Shown here piece by piece: positions 1 to 7,585 of a stretch of DNA of 64,000 nucleotides. A program made the translations under genes and the position numbers. Position 1 is the first letter of the stretch, and every line of letters starts with the position of its first letter. Source of the DNA: G041228335 sp964580905 (GTDB lineage Bacteria > Pseudomonadota > Alphaproteobacteria > Puniceispirillales > UBA1172); contig CAZOLR010000001.1 of assembly GCA_964580905.1 (NCBI GenBank), positions 1-64,000 on the forward strand, given 5' to 3'. The notes beneath the pieces were generated by a model that saw nothing but the letters and a program-made list of their open reading frames with translations, had not been told where the DNA came from and ran no database searches.

Positions 1-120
1 CCGAAATTTTCTTTCGCCGGGGCTGGTAAATCTCTTGCCTGACCATAGATTAAGTGCAACAAACAATTTTTCCTAGTGTGGTTTCCATCATCACCCCGGC
101 CAGAATACAGGCTTATTTAA

Positions 121-330
121 ATGAGCAATAAACTCGATTTCAATTTCACGAACGCGATCACGGTTAATCGCCCCTACCGCAAGCCATCACGGATAATCCC
201 CCGTCTGCTGGTTGTCGCCCTTGTGCTGATGGGTATTTCTGCTTTTGTTGTGGTCAAATGGGACCCGGCGCAGAGCTTTTTGTATGAAAAGCCGCAACCG
301 GTCTATAACCCCCTTTATGATGAGCATTGA
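121..330 (+). CDS. Small single-pass membrane protein, unknown
   Basis: A 69-residue protein that I do not recognise. It has a basic N-terminal half (residues about 17-27 rich in Arg/Lys/Pro), one hydrophobic segment at about residues 28-47, and a short polar Pro/Tyr-rich C-terminus. This suggests a single membrane span with the N-terminus probably inside (positive-inside rule). The ATG lacks a clear Shine-Dalgarno sequence, but codon use resembles its neighbours and the stop sits just before a GC-rich stem-loop. It faces the DMT exporter gene tail to tail. No function can be assigned; it could be spurious, though composition and length argue for a real small gene. Confidence 0.55.
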   Translation: MSNKLDFNFTNAITVNRPYRKPSRIIPRLLVVALVLMGISAFVVVKWDPAQSFLYEKPQPVYNPLYDEH

Positions 331-331
331 G

Positions 332-355
332 CCCGGCCGGTGATAGGCCGGGTTT
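332..355. terminator. Weak bidirectional stem-loop between convergent genes
   Basis: A 7-bp perfect GC stem (332-338 pairs with 346-352) with a 7-nt loop is followed by only three T. It lies between the small membrane protein and the end of the oppositely oriented DMT gene, where a shared terminator is expected. The T-tract is poor, so termination would be weak. Confidence 0.45.
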
Positions 356-1214
356 AATCCCGGGTCTTCCGGTCATCGATCACGATGCTGGCCACGCCCG
401 CCAGCACGATACTGCCGCCGATCATCATCGGCACGGTGAGCGTCTCACCTAAGAAGGTGACGCCGCCCAATACGGTGAAAATAGGCAATAGCAACAAAAA
501 CGGCGCCGCCTGGCTGACCGGATTGCGCCGGATGAGCGTGTACCACATCCCGTAGCCGATGGCCGTCATGATAAGACCGAGATAAAGCACGGACCCCCAG
601 ACAATCCAGTCGGCGTTGCGGATCGCTTCAAGGTGGCCGGTCTCAAACACAAAGGACATGAAGAAAAGCTGGGGTGCCGCCATCAGCGCAATCCATGCCG
701 TGAGCGTTAACCCGTCTATATTTTCAAGCCGGCGGATCATCGTCTGCCCGACGGCCCAGGTCGCCGCCCCGCCAATGACGAGAAAAACAGCGCCGATGTC
801 ACTGGCCACACGAGGTTCGCCCGAAATGATATAGACACCAAGAAAGGCAAGCCCGATCCCGATCCATTTCCTGAGCCCTGTTTTCTCCCTGAGCACCAAC
901 GCACCCAGAAGTGTAAGAAAAGGGACTTCAAGCTGGACGATAAGGCCCGCAACCCCGGCGTCAAGCCGCGCAAGGCCGGTAAAGGTCAGGCTGTATTGCA
1001 CCGCACAGGATATGAACGCAATCCCGATCAGTGACCGTATCACCCCACGGGGCAGGGGAAAAAACCAGATCATCGCCAGCGCCGTCACCGTGAACCGGAA
1101 CGCCATCAGAAGAATAGGGGGGAAATGGCCGATCGCCGCCTTGGCAAAGACAAGCCCCATCCCCCAGGTCAGGGCAACCAGAACACCAAGGAGGTAATCA
1201 AGCATTCTGGGCAT
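354..1214 (-). CDS. DMT-family (EamA) transporter
   Basis: Drug/metabolite transporter superfamily protein with two EamA repeats and about ten hydrophobic helices, 286-287 residues, the usual length. It would export or import a small metabolite across the inner membrane; the substrate is unknown. Start: the ATG at 1214 is preceded by GAGGA 11 nt upstream, better than the TTG six codons earlier or the ATG at 1205. The family is clear from the repeated helix pattern and the Pro/Glu-containing segment before each last helix (LEVPFLTLLGALVLREK). It stands alone on the minus strand, divergent from the amine-catabolism locus, so a link with that locus is only positional. Confidence 0.85.
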   Translation of the reverse strand: MPRMLDYLLGVLVALTWGMGLVFAKAAIGHFPPILLMAFRFTVTALAMIWFFPLPRGVIRSLIGIAFISCAVQYSLTFTGLARLDAGVAGLIVQLEVPFLTLLGALVLREKTGLRKWIGIGLAFLGVYIISGEPRVASDIGAVFLVIGGAATWAVGQTMIRRLENIDGLTLTAWIALMAAPQLFFMSFVFETGHLEAIRNADWIVWGSVLYLGLIMTAIGYGMWYTLIRRNPVSQAAPFLLLLPIFTVLGGVTFLGETLTVPMMIGGSIVLAGVASIVIDDRKTRD

Positions 1215-1351
1215 GGGGCAGAGTGTCCTCAATCAGGGCAATTCATTACTCATACGCCTCTTCCGGTGATCAGGAAACCAAAACCTTCGATATTCAGGAT
1301 TTCGCTGGCCTGATGAAGGGTGGCGCGGAGCATTCTCCTTCCGGCAATGTC

Positions 1352-1380
1352 TAAAAATTGATAATGATGTCAAAAATTTC
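1352..1380. promoter_or_regulatory. Paired A-tract boxes upstream of the LLM/caiD operon
   Basis: Two copies of the motif N-AAAAATT(T/G) lie 19 bp apart (TAAAAATTGA at 1352 and CAAAAATTTC at 1371) in the 258-bp divergent spacer between the DMT gene and the LLM oxidoreductase. The same type of pair occurs at 5430-5460 and 11251-11285, in front of other units of the same locus. Spacing near two helical turns is compatible with an AraC-type dimer or with bent promoter DNA. Confidence 0.4.
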
Positions 1381-1472
1381 GTTTTTTTCGGGGCAAATTC
1401 ATCTCAAGATTATGGAACAATGTTGCGGGTTCTGCAGAGCCTTCAGAAGATGTTTCACGATGGGGATGAGCG

Positions 1473-2510
1473 ATGAAATTTCAACTGGCAGTTAATATGG
1501 AACGTGTCACGGACGAAGATGATATGCGCGATGTGGCCGCGCATACGCTGGAAATGGTCCAGATGGCAGAAGCGGGCGGATTTCAGATTGTCTGGGCAGC
1601 CGAACATCATGCGATTGAGATGACCATCGCCCCGGATCCGTTTCAGCTTCTGGCGTGGTGGGGCGCGCATACGTCTGATATTCGACTTGGCACGGCGGTG
1701 GTCAACGCGGCCTACTGGCACCCGATCAAGCTTGCCGGTGAGGCGGCGATGGCTGATCTGATTTCTGGCGGCAGGCTGGAATTCGGTATTGGTTCCGGTG
1801 CCTATCAGCGTGAGTTTGATCGCATGCATCCCGGGCTCAAGCAGACCGATGGCTGGAAATACATGCATGAAATGCTGCCGGCACTCAAAGCGCTGTGGCA
1901 GGGGGATTACGAACATCAGGGCGAGTACTGGTCATTTCCCTTATCCACATCGGTGCCCAAGCCTCTGCAGCAGCCACATCCGCCTATCTGGGCGGCGGCA
2001 CGGGCGCCCATCACCTATGATTTTGCGGTCAAGAATTCGCTCAATATTCTGTCCTGGCCCTTCACCCGACCCATGGCGGAGGCCGAGCTGTATAAGGAAC
2101 GCTTTGATGAGGCGATGGCGGCAAATCCGGGCAAGCCAAGACCGGTTTTTGCCATGATGCGTCATACCGCGGTCTACGATAAAAAAGAGGACTGGATGGT
2201 GCCGGTTTACGCTGTTCAGCGTGTCCTCAGCCAGTTTGAAAACCTCTACAAGAATCTGGGTGATGTGAAAAACGGTTTCCCTGCCAGCATCAATCTGGAT
2301 GAACTCCAGAATCGCGAAGAATACAGCGCGAAAATGCTGCATGAAAATCTGATGTTTGGCACGCCGGATGAAGTGGTCGCCAAACTCAGGCCGTATCAGG
2401 AACTGGGTGTTGATCAGTTCACCTATTACGCCAGCATGGGGCTGGGACGTAAAGAGCAGAAAAGATCGCTTGAGCTCTTTATCAAAGAGGTTATGCCAGC
2501 TTTTGCCTGA
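1473..2510 (+). CDS. LLM-class flavin-dependent oxidoreductase
   Basis: Bacterial-luciferase-like TIM-barrel protein of 345 residues, the usual length. It would use FMNH2/F420-type reduced flavin to oxygenate a small substrate in the cytoplasm. Visible family marks are AEHH near residue 49, the GRLEFGIGSG segment near 108-117 (flavin phosphate region) and a C-terminal FGTPDEVVAKL. It is the first gene of a plus-strand operon with the CaiD-like hydratase (31 bp gap) and carnitine-dehydrogenase-like gene. No flavin reductase partner is seen in the window. Substrate unknown: it may hydroxylate a quaternary amine or belong functionally with the RidA/hydrolase/PF06684 genes at 11.3-13.2 kb. Confidence 0.85.
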   Translation: MKFQLAVNMERVTDEDDMRDVAAHTLEMVQMAEAGGFQIVWAAEHHAIEMTIAPDPFQLLAWWGAHTSDIRLGTAVVNAAYWHPIKLAGEAAMADLISGGRLEFGIGSGAYQREFDRMHPGLKQTDGWKYMHEMLPALKALWQGDYEHQGEYWSFPLSTSVPKPLQQPHPPIWAAARAPITYDFAVKNSLNILSWPFTRPMAEAELYKERFDEAMAANPGKPRPVFAMMRHTAVYDKKEDWMVPVYAVQRVLSQFENLYKNLGDVKNGFPASINLDELQNREEYSAKMLHENLMFGTPDEVVAKLRPYQELGVDQFTYYASMGLGRKEQKRSLELFIKEVMPAFA

Positions 2511-2541
2511 TGAAATTCAACCCGGAAACCCGGAGGGAAGA

Positions 2542-3345
2542 ATGCCTGATACCGTAGAAGTCGAACGCCGCGGCCATGTGCTTGAGGTGAAGTTGAACAA
2601 GCCGAAAGTCAACGCCATCGATCATGAAATGAGTCGTGATCTTGCCGAAGCTTTCGCCGAACTCAGAAAGGATAATGACCTTCGTGTCGGGATCATCACC
2701 GCCGAAGGAGACCGCATCTTTTCCGCCGGATGGGATCTCAAATCGCTGGATGCCGGGGATGCCCAGCTCGACGAATGGTGGGATGACGGCGATTATGGTG
2801 AAGGCGGTTTTGCCGGACTGACGGAAAACTGGTCGCTGAACAAGCCGGTTATCGGCGCGCTCAATGGTCTTGTCATCGGGGGCGGCTTTGAAATTGCGCT
2901 GGCATGTGATCTCCTGATCGCGGCGTCACATGTCGAATTCGCACTGCCGGAAATGCCTCTCGGGATCATCCCGGATGCCGGCGCCATTCAACGTCTTCCC
3001 CGGCGTATTCCGCATAATATCGCCATGGAGATGCTGTTTCTGGGGCGGCGGATGAAAGCGGATGAAGCCGCGCATTACGGCCTTGTCAACAAGGTCGTGC
3101 CCTATGAGAATCTGATGGATGAGGCCAGAGAATGGGCCGACCAGCTGGCCTGGGCCGCGCCTCTTGCGATGCAGTCGATCAAGGAAGTCATCCGGCATAT
3201 TGAATGCAAGCCCATCGAGCAGGCGTTTTCCAGCATGCGCAAAGATGATCTGCCGACGTATCGGGCGATGCTGAAATCCGAAGACGCCGCAGAGGGCATC
3301 AAAGCCTTTGTTGAAAAACGTGAACCGGTCTTCAAGGGAAAATAG
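2542..3345 (+). CDS. caiD: Crotonobetainyl-CoA hydratase / carnitinyl-CoA dehydratase (CaiD-like)
   Basis: Crotonase-fold protein of 267 residues, matching CaiD in length and landmarks: FSAGWDLK (60-67), GGFAGLTE (88-95), KPVIGALNG (101-109), oxyanion-hole GGGFE with candidate catalytic Glu117, and LPEMPLGIIPDAG with Glu137. CaiD reversibly hydrates crotonobetainyl-CoA to L-carnitinyl-CoA. Start: ATG at 2542 directly after a GGAGGG ribosome site; an in-frame extension upstream would overlap the previous gene and lacks homology. It sits between an LLM oxidoreductase and a carnitine-dehydrogenase-like gene (1-bp spacing), which supports the substrate. A generic enoyl-CoA hydratase is the alternative. 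Confidence 0.8.
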   Translation: MPDTVEVERRGHVLEVKLNKPKVNAIDHEMSRDLAEAFAELRKDNDLRVGIITAEGDRIFSAGWDLKSLDAGDAQLDEWWDDGDYGEGGFAGLTENWSLNKPVIGALNGLVIGGGFEIALACDLLIAASHVEFALPEMPLGIIPDAGAIQRLPRRIPHNIAMEMLFLGRRMKADEAAHYGLVNKVVPYENLMDEAREWADQLAWAAPLAMQSIKEVIRHIECKPIEQAFSSMRKDDLPTYRAMLKSEDAAEGIKAFVEKREPVFKGK

Positions 3346-3346
3346 A

Positions 3347-4291
3347 ATGCGGCCAGATGCTCAACACGTCCGGACAGTCACCAGTATCGGTGCCGGTCCG
3401 ATAGGGGGAGGATGGGCAGCGTTCTTTCTCGCCCGGGGATATCAGGTGAGGGCCTATCTTCACAGCATGACTGAAGAAAAGGCGTTCCGGTCCGTCCTTG
3501 ATACGGCCTGGCCATGCCTTCAGGATCTCGGCCTTGCCGAAGGCGCCAGCCTTGATAATCTCACCGTCACCGACAATCTTGAAGATGCCGTCTCCGGGAC
3601 AGAATTTGTGCAGGAATCCGCCCCTGAACGTCTTGAGATCAAGCAGGAGCTGTATCAGCTGCTGGGGGAAATGGTGCCGCCCGGGGTGGTGATCGCCTCC
3701 AGCACTTCTGGCCTGCCGATGTCTGATATTCAGGCGCGTTGCCCGAGCCCCGAGAGGACAGTGGTCGGGCATCCCTTCAACCCGCCGTATCTCCTGCCTC
3801 TGGTCGAAGTGGTGGGGGGCAGGCTGACATCCGGCGAGGCGCTTGACTGGGTGATGACGTTCTACCGCATTGCCGGTAAAGAACCTCTGCGGCTCAAAAA
3901 GGAAATTCCCGGTTTCATCGCCACGCGTCTTCAGGAAGCGCTCTGGCGTGAGGCCTTGCATATGGTGGCCAATGGCGAGGCCAGCCCCGAAGATATCGAT
4001 CGCGCCTTGAGGTTTGGTCCGGCCCCGCGCATGGCAATCCAGGGGCAGTGCATGGCCTTCCATGTAGCCTGCGGCGAAGGCGGGATGGCAACAAATCTTG
4101 ATCAGTTTGGCCCGGCGCTCAAACTCCCCTGGACCCGTCTTGAAGCGCCGGAACTTACCACGGAGTTGCGTGACGCCATGGTGGAGGGATGCAACGCCAT
4201 GGCAGGAGATCGTCATTTTGAAGATCTGGCCGCCGAACGTGACCGGCGGATTGTGGCGGTCATCAAGGCCGCAAGGGGTGAGAATTCCTGA
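3347..4291 (+). CDS. L-carnitine dehydrogenase-like 3-hydroxyacyl dehydrogenase
   Basis: NAD-dependent enzyme of the 3-hydroxyacyl-CoA dehydrogenase fold, 314 residues. It has an N-terminal Rossmann motif IGAGPIGGGW (14-23), the QESAPERLEIK segment, the SSTSGLPMSDIQ substrate loop, and GHPFNPPYLLPLVEVVGG around the catalytic His. That last pattern is typical of L-carnitine 3-dehydrogenases and lambda-crystallin relatives. The reaction would be L-carnitine + NAD to 3-dehydrocarnitine. Start at 3347, one base after the caiD stop, with AAGGG upstream. It lacks the C-terminal hotdog thioesterase domain that many carnitine dehydrogenases carry. The family is firm; the exact substrate rests on the BKACE and GlxA neighbours. 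Confidence 0.75.
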   Translation: MRPDAQHVRTVTSIGAGPIGGGWAAFFLARGYQVRAYLHSMTEEKAFRSVLDTAWPCLQDLGLAEGASLDNLTVTDNLEDAVSGTEFVQESAPERLEIKQELYQLLGEMVPPGVVIASSTSGLPMSDIQARCPSPERTVVGHPFNPPYLLPLVEVVGGRLTSGEALDWVMTFYRIAGKEPLRLKKEIPGFIATRLQEALWREALHMVANGEASPEDIDRALRFGPAPRMAIQGQCMAFHVACGEGGMATNLDQFGPALKLPWTRLEAPELTTELRDAMVEGCNAMAGDRHFEDLAAERDRRIVAVIKAARGENS

Positions 4292-4302
4292 AATCCTGCC
4301 CC

Positions 4303-5394
4303 TTAAACGATTTTCTGCGGGTTTTCCTCAAGACGGGTGTTGCGGGCATTTTTGTCTTTGCGGAAACGGGCGCTGTGGGTGAAGTCATAGATTGTCCCGG
4401 GCCATGAGGGGACGGTGTCTTCCTCAGGCCAGGCCAGGCGATACAGGCTTGGCTTGCGCCCGAAGGTTTTGGTGAAACAGTGGGAAAAATAGGACATCGA
4501 ATTGAAACCCGATGCGACCGAAATTTCCCTTATATCCATATTGGTACTGACCAGAAGCGTACGGGCATATTGCAATCGCAGGAGCCGGTAGAACTGCACA
4601 ATGGTGCATCCCACATACCGGTTGAAGAGCCGTTCCAGCTTTCGTTGCGGGATACCTATATGCGCACATAGTTCAGGGATGGTGATATTATCCTCGATCC
4701 GGTCTTCGAGAAACTGGGTGACTTTCTTGATGACAGGGTGAACATCGATAGTGGCGGTGTTCTTGCTGGGGCGCTGGGGCATGTTCTCCTGGCCCCGGAA
4801 ATGGTGCAGCATCTGCCTTGCCACTTCATTGGCCAGATCGTCATCATGGGTTTCCGCGATCCGTTGCAGCATCAGATCAATGCCGGCCATGCCACCTGCG
4901 CATGTCATGATATTTCCGTCGATGGTGAACATCTGCTCAATGGCATGGACCTGCGGAAAGGTTTCGGCGAAACCGGCAAAGAGAGACCAGTGGGTGGTGG
5001 CTTTTCTGTTTGTGAGCAATCCGGCTCTGGCAAAGATATACGCCCCTATTTCCACCCCGATCATGGCCCTGCCGTGACGTGTCTGGCTTCGCAGCCAGCT
5101 TGTCAGCCGGTCATCAGAATATCTTTCCGCGCCCCAACTGCCCAGGAGGACTATCGATGATGCCATGTTTGCCCCGGCGTCAAGATCCTCGCAATCAATG
5201 GGGATGCCGTTGCTGGCCTGCACCGTTCCGCCCGACGGGGTGGTGAAACTCCAGGTGTAGATATGCGCCGACGCAATGTAATTGGCGATGCGAAGTGGCT
5301 CAATCATGGTCGCCAGCGTGGCCATGTTGAAACGAGGCAGAAGAACGAACTGAATCCGTTCGGATTTAGTGGGTTCAGCTGATGATCCGGTCAT
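4303..5394 (-). CDS. GlxA-family AraC-type regulator (CdhR-like)
   Basis: 363-residue transcription factor with an N-terminal class-I glutamine amidotransferase/DJ-1-like domain (about 15-205; the nucleophile-elbow position reads GVEIGAYIF, so no catalytic Cys is expected) and a C-terminal AraC double helix-turn-helix (about 240-335, with GFNSMSYFSHCFTKTFGRKPSLYR). Relatives such as CdhR and GbdR activate carnitine and betaine catabolism. It is divergent from the BKACE operon and convergent with the carnitine-dehydrogenase gene, the position expected of a local regulator. AAGGA precedes its ATG. A carnitine or dehydrocarnitine ligand is inference. Confidence 0.85.
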   Translation of the reverse strand: MTGSSAEPTKSERIQFVLLPRFNMATLATMIEPLRIANYIASAHIYTWSFTTPSGGTVQASNGIPIDCEDLDAGANMASSIVLLGSWGAERYSDDRLTSWLRSQTRHGRAMIGVEIGAYIFARAGLLTNRKATTHWSLFAGFAETFPQVHAIEQMFTIDGNIMTCAGGMAGIDLMLQRIAETHDDDLANEVARQMLHHFRGQENMPQRPSKNTATIDVHPVIKKVTQFLEDRIEDNITIPELCAHIGIPQRKLERLFNRYVGCTIVQFYRLLRLQYARTLLVSTNMDIREISVASGFNSMSYFSHCFTKTFGRKPSLYRLAWPEEDTVPSWPGTIYDFTHSARFRKDKNARNTRLEENPQKIV

Positions 5395-5429
5395 GTCCTT
5401 AAGGTTCGTCCCAATCCGTCAAAACTATC

Positions 5430-5460
5430 CAAAAATTTGCTCTATTGGCGAAAAATTTAC
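5430..5460. promoter_or_regulatory. Paired A-tract boxes between regulator and BKACE gene
   Basis: A direct repeat, CAAAAATTTGC at 5430 and GAAAAATTTAC at 5450, is spaced 20 bp in the 130-bp spacer between the divergent GlxA-type regulator and the BKACE gene. This is the clearest copy of the motif also seen near 1352 and 11251, and the natural place for the regulator to bind. A binding role is inferred, not shown. Confidence 0.45.
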
Positions 5461-5524
5461 AACTGAAAAAAACCGTGAGGTGAATGATAAACCGGTAAAA
5501 AACTCTAGATTGTTGGAGAGGCCG

Positions 5525-6412
5525 ATGAATTACGAAGTTGTGCTGACCTGTGCGGTTACCGGTGCCGGGGATACAACCGGACGAAGCCCGCATGTTCCCG
5601 TAACGCCTGAGCAGATTGCCAACGCTGCCATTGAAGCGGCCAGGGCCGGCGCATCGGCCGCCCATATCCATGTCCGTGATCCGGAGACAGGCAAAGGATC
5701 TCGTGATGTGGCGTTGTTCCGGGAGACGGTGGACCGGGTCCGTTCGAGCGATACCGATGTGGTGATCAATCTGACAGCGGGGATGGGCGGAGACTGGGTG
5801 TCAAGCGACGACAACCCGGCAATGCCCGGCCCGGGAACCGATATGATCGGCCCTGAAGAGCGCCTTGCCCATGTCATCGAACTCAAGCCTGAAATCTGCA
5901 GTCTTGATTGCGGGACGATGAATTTTGGCAACGGCAACGAAATTTATATCTCAACTCCCCCTTATCTGCGCAAGATGGCGGAAATTGTTCAGAAACTCGG
6001 CGTCAAGCCTGAGCTGGAAGTCTTTGAGCTCGGCCATATACGCTTTGCCAAACAGATGATAGCCGAGGGCCTGATTAACGAGCCGCCCATGTTCCAGATC
6101 TGCCTTGGTATTCCCTGGGGTGCCGATCAGTCTGTTGATACGATGAAAGTGATGAAGGATGAACTGCCCGCTAATGCGTCCTGGGCCTCATTTGGTATCT
6201 CGCGCATGCAGATGCCGATGGCCGCAGCAGCGGTGGCCATGGGCGGCAATGTTCGCGTCGGGCTTGAAGATAATATCTATCTTGACCGGGGCGTGCTGGC
6301 GACAAATGCTCAGCTCGTCGAGCGGGCGGTTGAGATTATTCACCGGATGGGGGGGCGTGTGCTGACCCCGGCGGAAGCCAGGGAAAAACTTGGCCTTATC
6401 AAGCAGTCCTGA
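5525..6412 (+). CDS. BKACE family enzyme (3-dehydrocarnitine cleavage candidate)
   Basis: Beta-keto acid cleavage enzyme (PF05853, DUF849), 295 residues. These Zn enzymes condense a beta-keto acid with acetyl-CoA to give a new CoA ester plus acetoacetate. Visible are the HIH metal motif (47-49) in AAHIHVRDPETGKGSRD, the DCGTMNFG strand and the EVFELGHI strand. The dehydrocarnitine enzyme would give betainyl-CoA and acetoacetate. Start: ATG 5525 after GGAGAG; the open frame upstream has no homology and covers the operator. It opens the BKACE-ACAD-CoA ligase operon next to a CdhR-like regulator, supporting a carnitine role. Confidence 0.85.
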   Translation: MNYEVVLTCAVTGAGDTTGRSPHVPVTPEQIANAAIEAARAGASAAHIHVRDPETGKGSRDVALFRETVDRVRSSDTDVVINLTAGMGGDWVSSDDNPAMPGPGTDMIGPEERLAHVIELKPEICSLDCGTMNFGNGNEIYISTPPYLRKMAEIVQKLGVKPELEVFELGHIRFAKQMIAEGLINEPPMFQICLGIPWGADQSVDTMKVMKDELPANASWASFGISRMQMPMAAAAVAMGGNVRVGLEDNIYLDRGVLATNAQLVERAVEIIHRMGGRVLTPAEAREKLGLIKQS

Positions 6413-6424
6413 CGGAGCATCACC

Positions 6425-7585
6425 ATGTTTGACCATCCCAGCCATGAAAATCAGCTGCTGGCGGAAACCGTCCGCCGGTTCATGGAAGAAGAAATGTTCC
6501 CCCATGAAGAAATGGTGGACCGGGAGGCGCAGGTACCAATTGAACTGGGTCGCCAGATCGAGGAAAGGTCAAAGGAAGTCGGTCTTTTTGCGGCGAATCT
6601 TCCGTCTGAAATTGGCGGCGGCGGGCTTGATTACGAGCAGATGGCGATCATTGAATACGAGTTTGGCAAGACCTCACATGCCTTGCATTCATGGGTTGCC
6701 CGGCCAACGGAAATTCTGCTGGCAACAGAAGGTGATCAGCGTGAGAAATATCTTCTTCCCTGCGTCAGCGGCGAAAAGCGTGAGCTCTTCGGGTTGAGTG
6801 AACCTGAAGCCGGCTCGGATATCATGTCCATGAAATCCAACGCCAAACGTGACGGAACGGACTGGATTCTAAATGGGTCGAAACATTTTATCTCTGGTCC
6901 TGTGATGCCGGATTTCGCCATCGTTTTTGCGGTCACCGGCCATGATGAAACCCCGCGGGGGAAGCGGCCGAGAATTACGGCTTTTCTCGTCGATGTGGGG
7001 ATGAAAGGCTTTGATGTCAGCATCGGATATAACTGCACAAGCTATCGCGGATATCTAAATTTCCGGCTGGATTTCAACGATGTCCGTCTGACCGATGCCC
7101 ATATTCTCGGCGAGGAGGGCAAGGGGCTTGAGCTTTCGGGCAAATGGCTTGGCATGGGCCGGATATGGGTCGGCGCCACCTGTTGCGGCAAGGCGGACCG
7201 GATTTATCAGATGGCCTGCGACTGGGCGGCAAACCGCAAACAGTTCGGTCAGCCCATCGGCAGGTTTCAGGCAACAGGTTTCAAACTTGCGGATATGGCT
7301 GTAGGCCTCCGCACCGGCCAGCTTCTTGTCCGGGATGCGATCGAGAAAGCCAATGCCGGCGTGATGTCCGACAGCGATGCCGCCATGGTCAAACTCTATT
7401 GCTCTGAGATGCTGTGCCGGACAGCCGACGATGCGGTACAGATTTATGGTGGGATGGGGCTCATGGAAGAAATGCCAATCCACCGGCTGTGGCGTGATTC
7501 CAGGCTTGAGCGGATCTGGGACGGAACGTCAGAAATTCAGCGTCACATTATCACTCGTTCCATTCTTCGCCCCTTGGGAGCATGA
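6425..7585 (+). CDS. Acyl-CoA dehydrogenase (possible gamma-butyrobetainyl-CoA dehydrogenase)
   Basis: FAD-dependent acyl-CoA dehydrogenase, 386 residues, full length. Family marks are FGLSEPEAGSD (FAD/substrate signature), RKQFGQPIGRFQ and the C-terminal RIWDGTSEIQR. In MCAD-type enzymes the residue before GT is the catalytic Glu; here it is Asp. It lies 12 bp after the BKACE gene and overlaps the CoA-ligase start by four bases (ATGA), so the three are translated together. In this setting it may oxidise gamma-butyrobetainyl-CoA to crotonobetainyl-CoA, the substrate of the CaiD-like gene upstream. Other short-chain acyl-CoAs remain possible. Confidence 0.85.
   Translation: MFDHPSHENQLLAETVRRFMEEEMFPHEEMVDREAQVPIELGRQIEERSKEVGLFAANLPSEIGGGGLDYEQMAIIEYEFGKTSHALHSWVARPTEILLATEGDQREKYLLPCVSGEKRELFGLSEPEAGSDIMSMKSNAKRDGTDWILNGSKHFISGPVMPDFAIVFAVTGHDETPRGKRPRITAFLVDVGMKGFDVSIGYNCTSYRGYLNFRLDFNDVRLTDAHILGEEGKGLELSGKWLGMGRIWVGATCCGKADRIYQMACDWAANRKQFGQPIGRFQATGFKLADMAVGLRTGQLLVRDAIEKANAGVMSDSDAAMVKLYCSEMLCRTADDAVQIYGGMGLMEEMPIHRLWRDSRLERIWDGTSEIQRHIITRSILRPLGA

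Noticed and set aside
737..1313. Plus- and minus-strand open frames overlapping the DMT exporter
   Set aside because: They lie within a clear transporter gene, have unnatural composition and no ribosome site; shadows of the real frame.
3332..4216. 294-codon minus-strand open frame opposite the carnitine-dehydrogenase gene
   Set aside because: It is antisense to a conserved Rossmann enzyme; the translation is rich in His/Arg/Gly with no family pattern.
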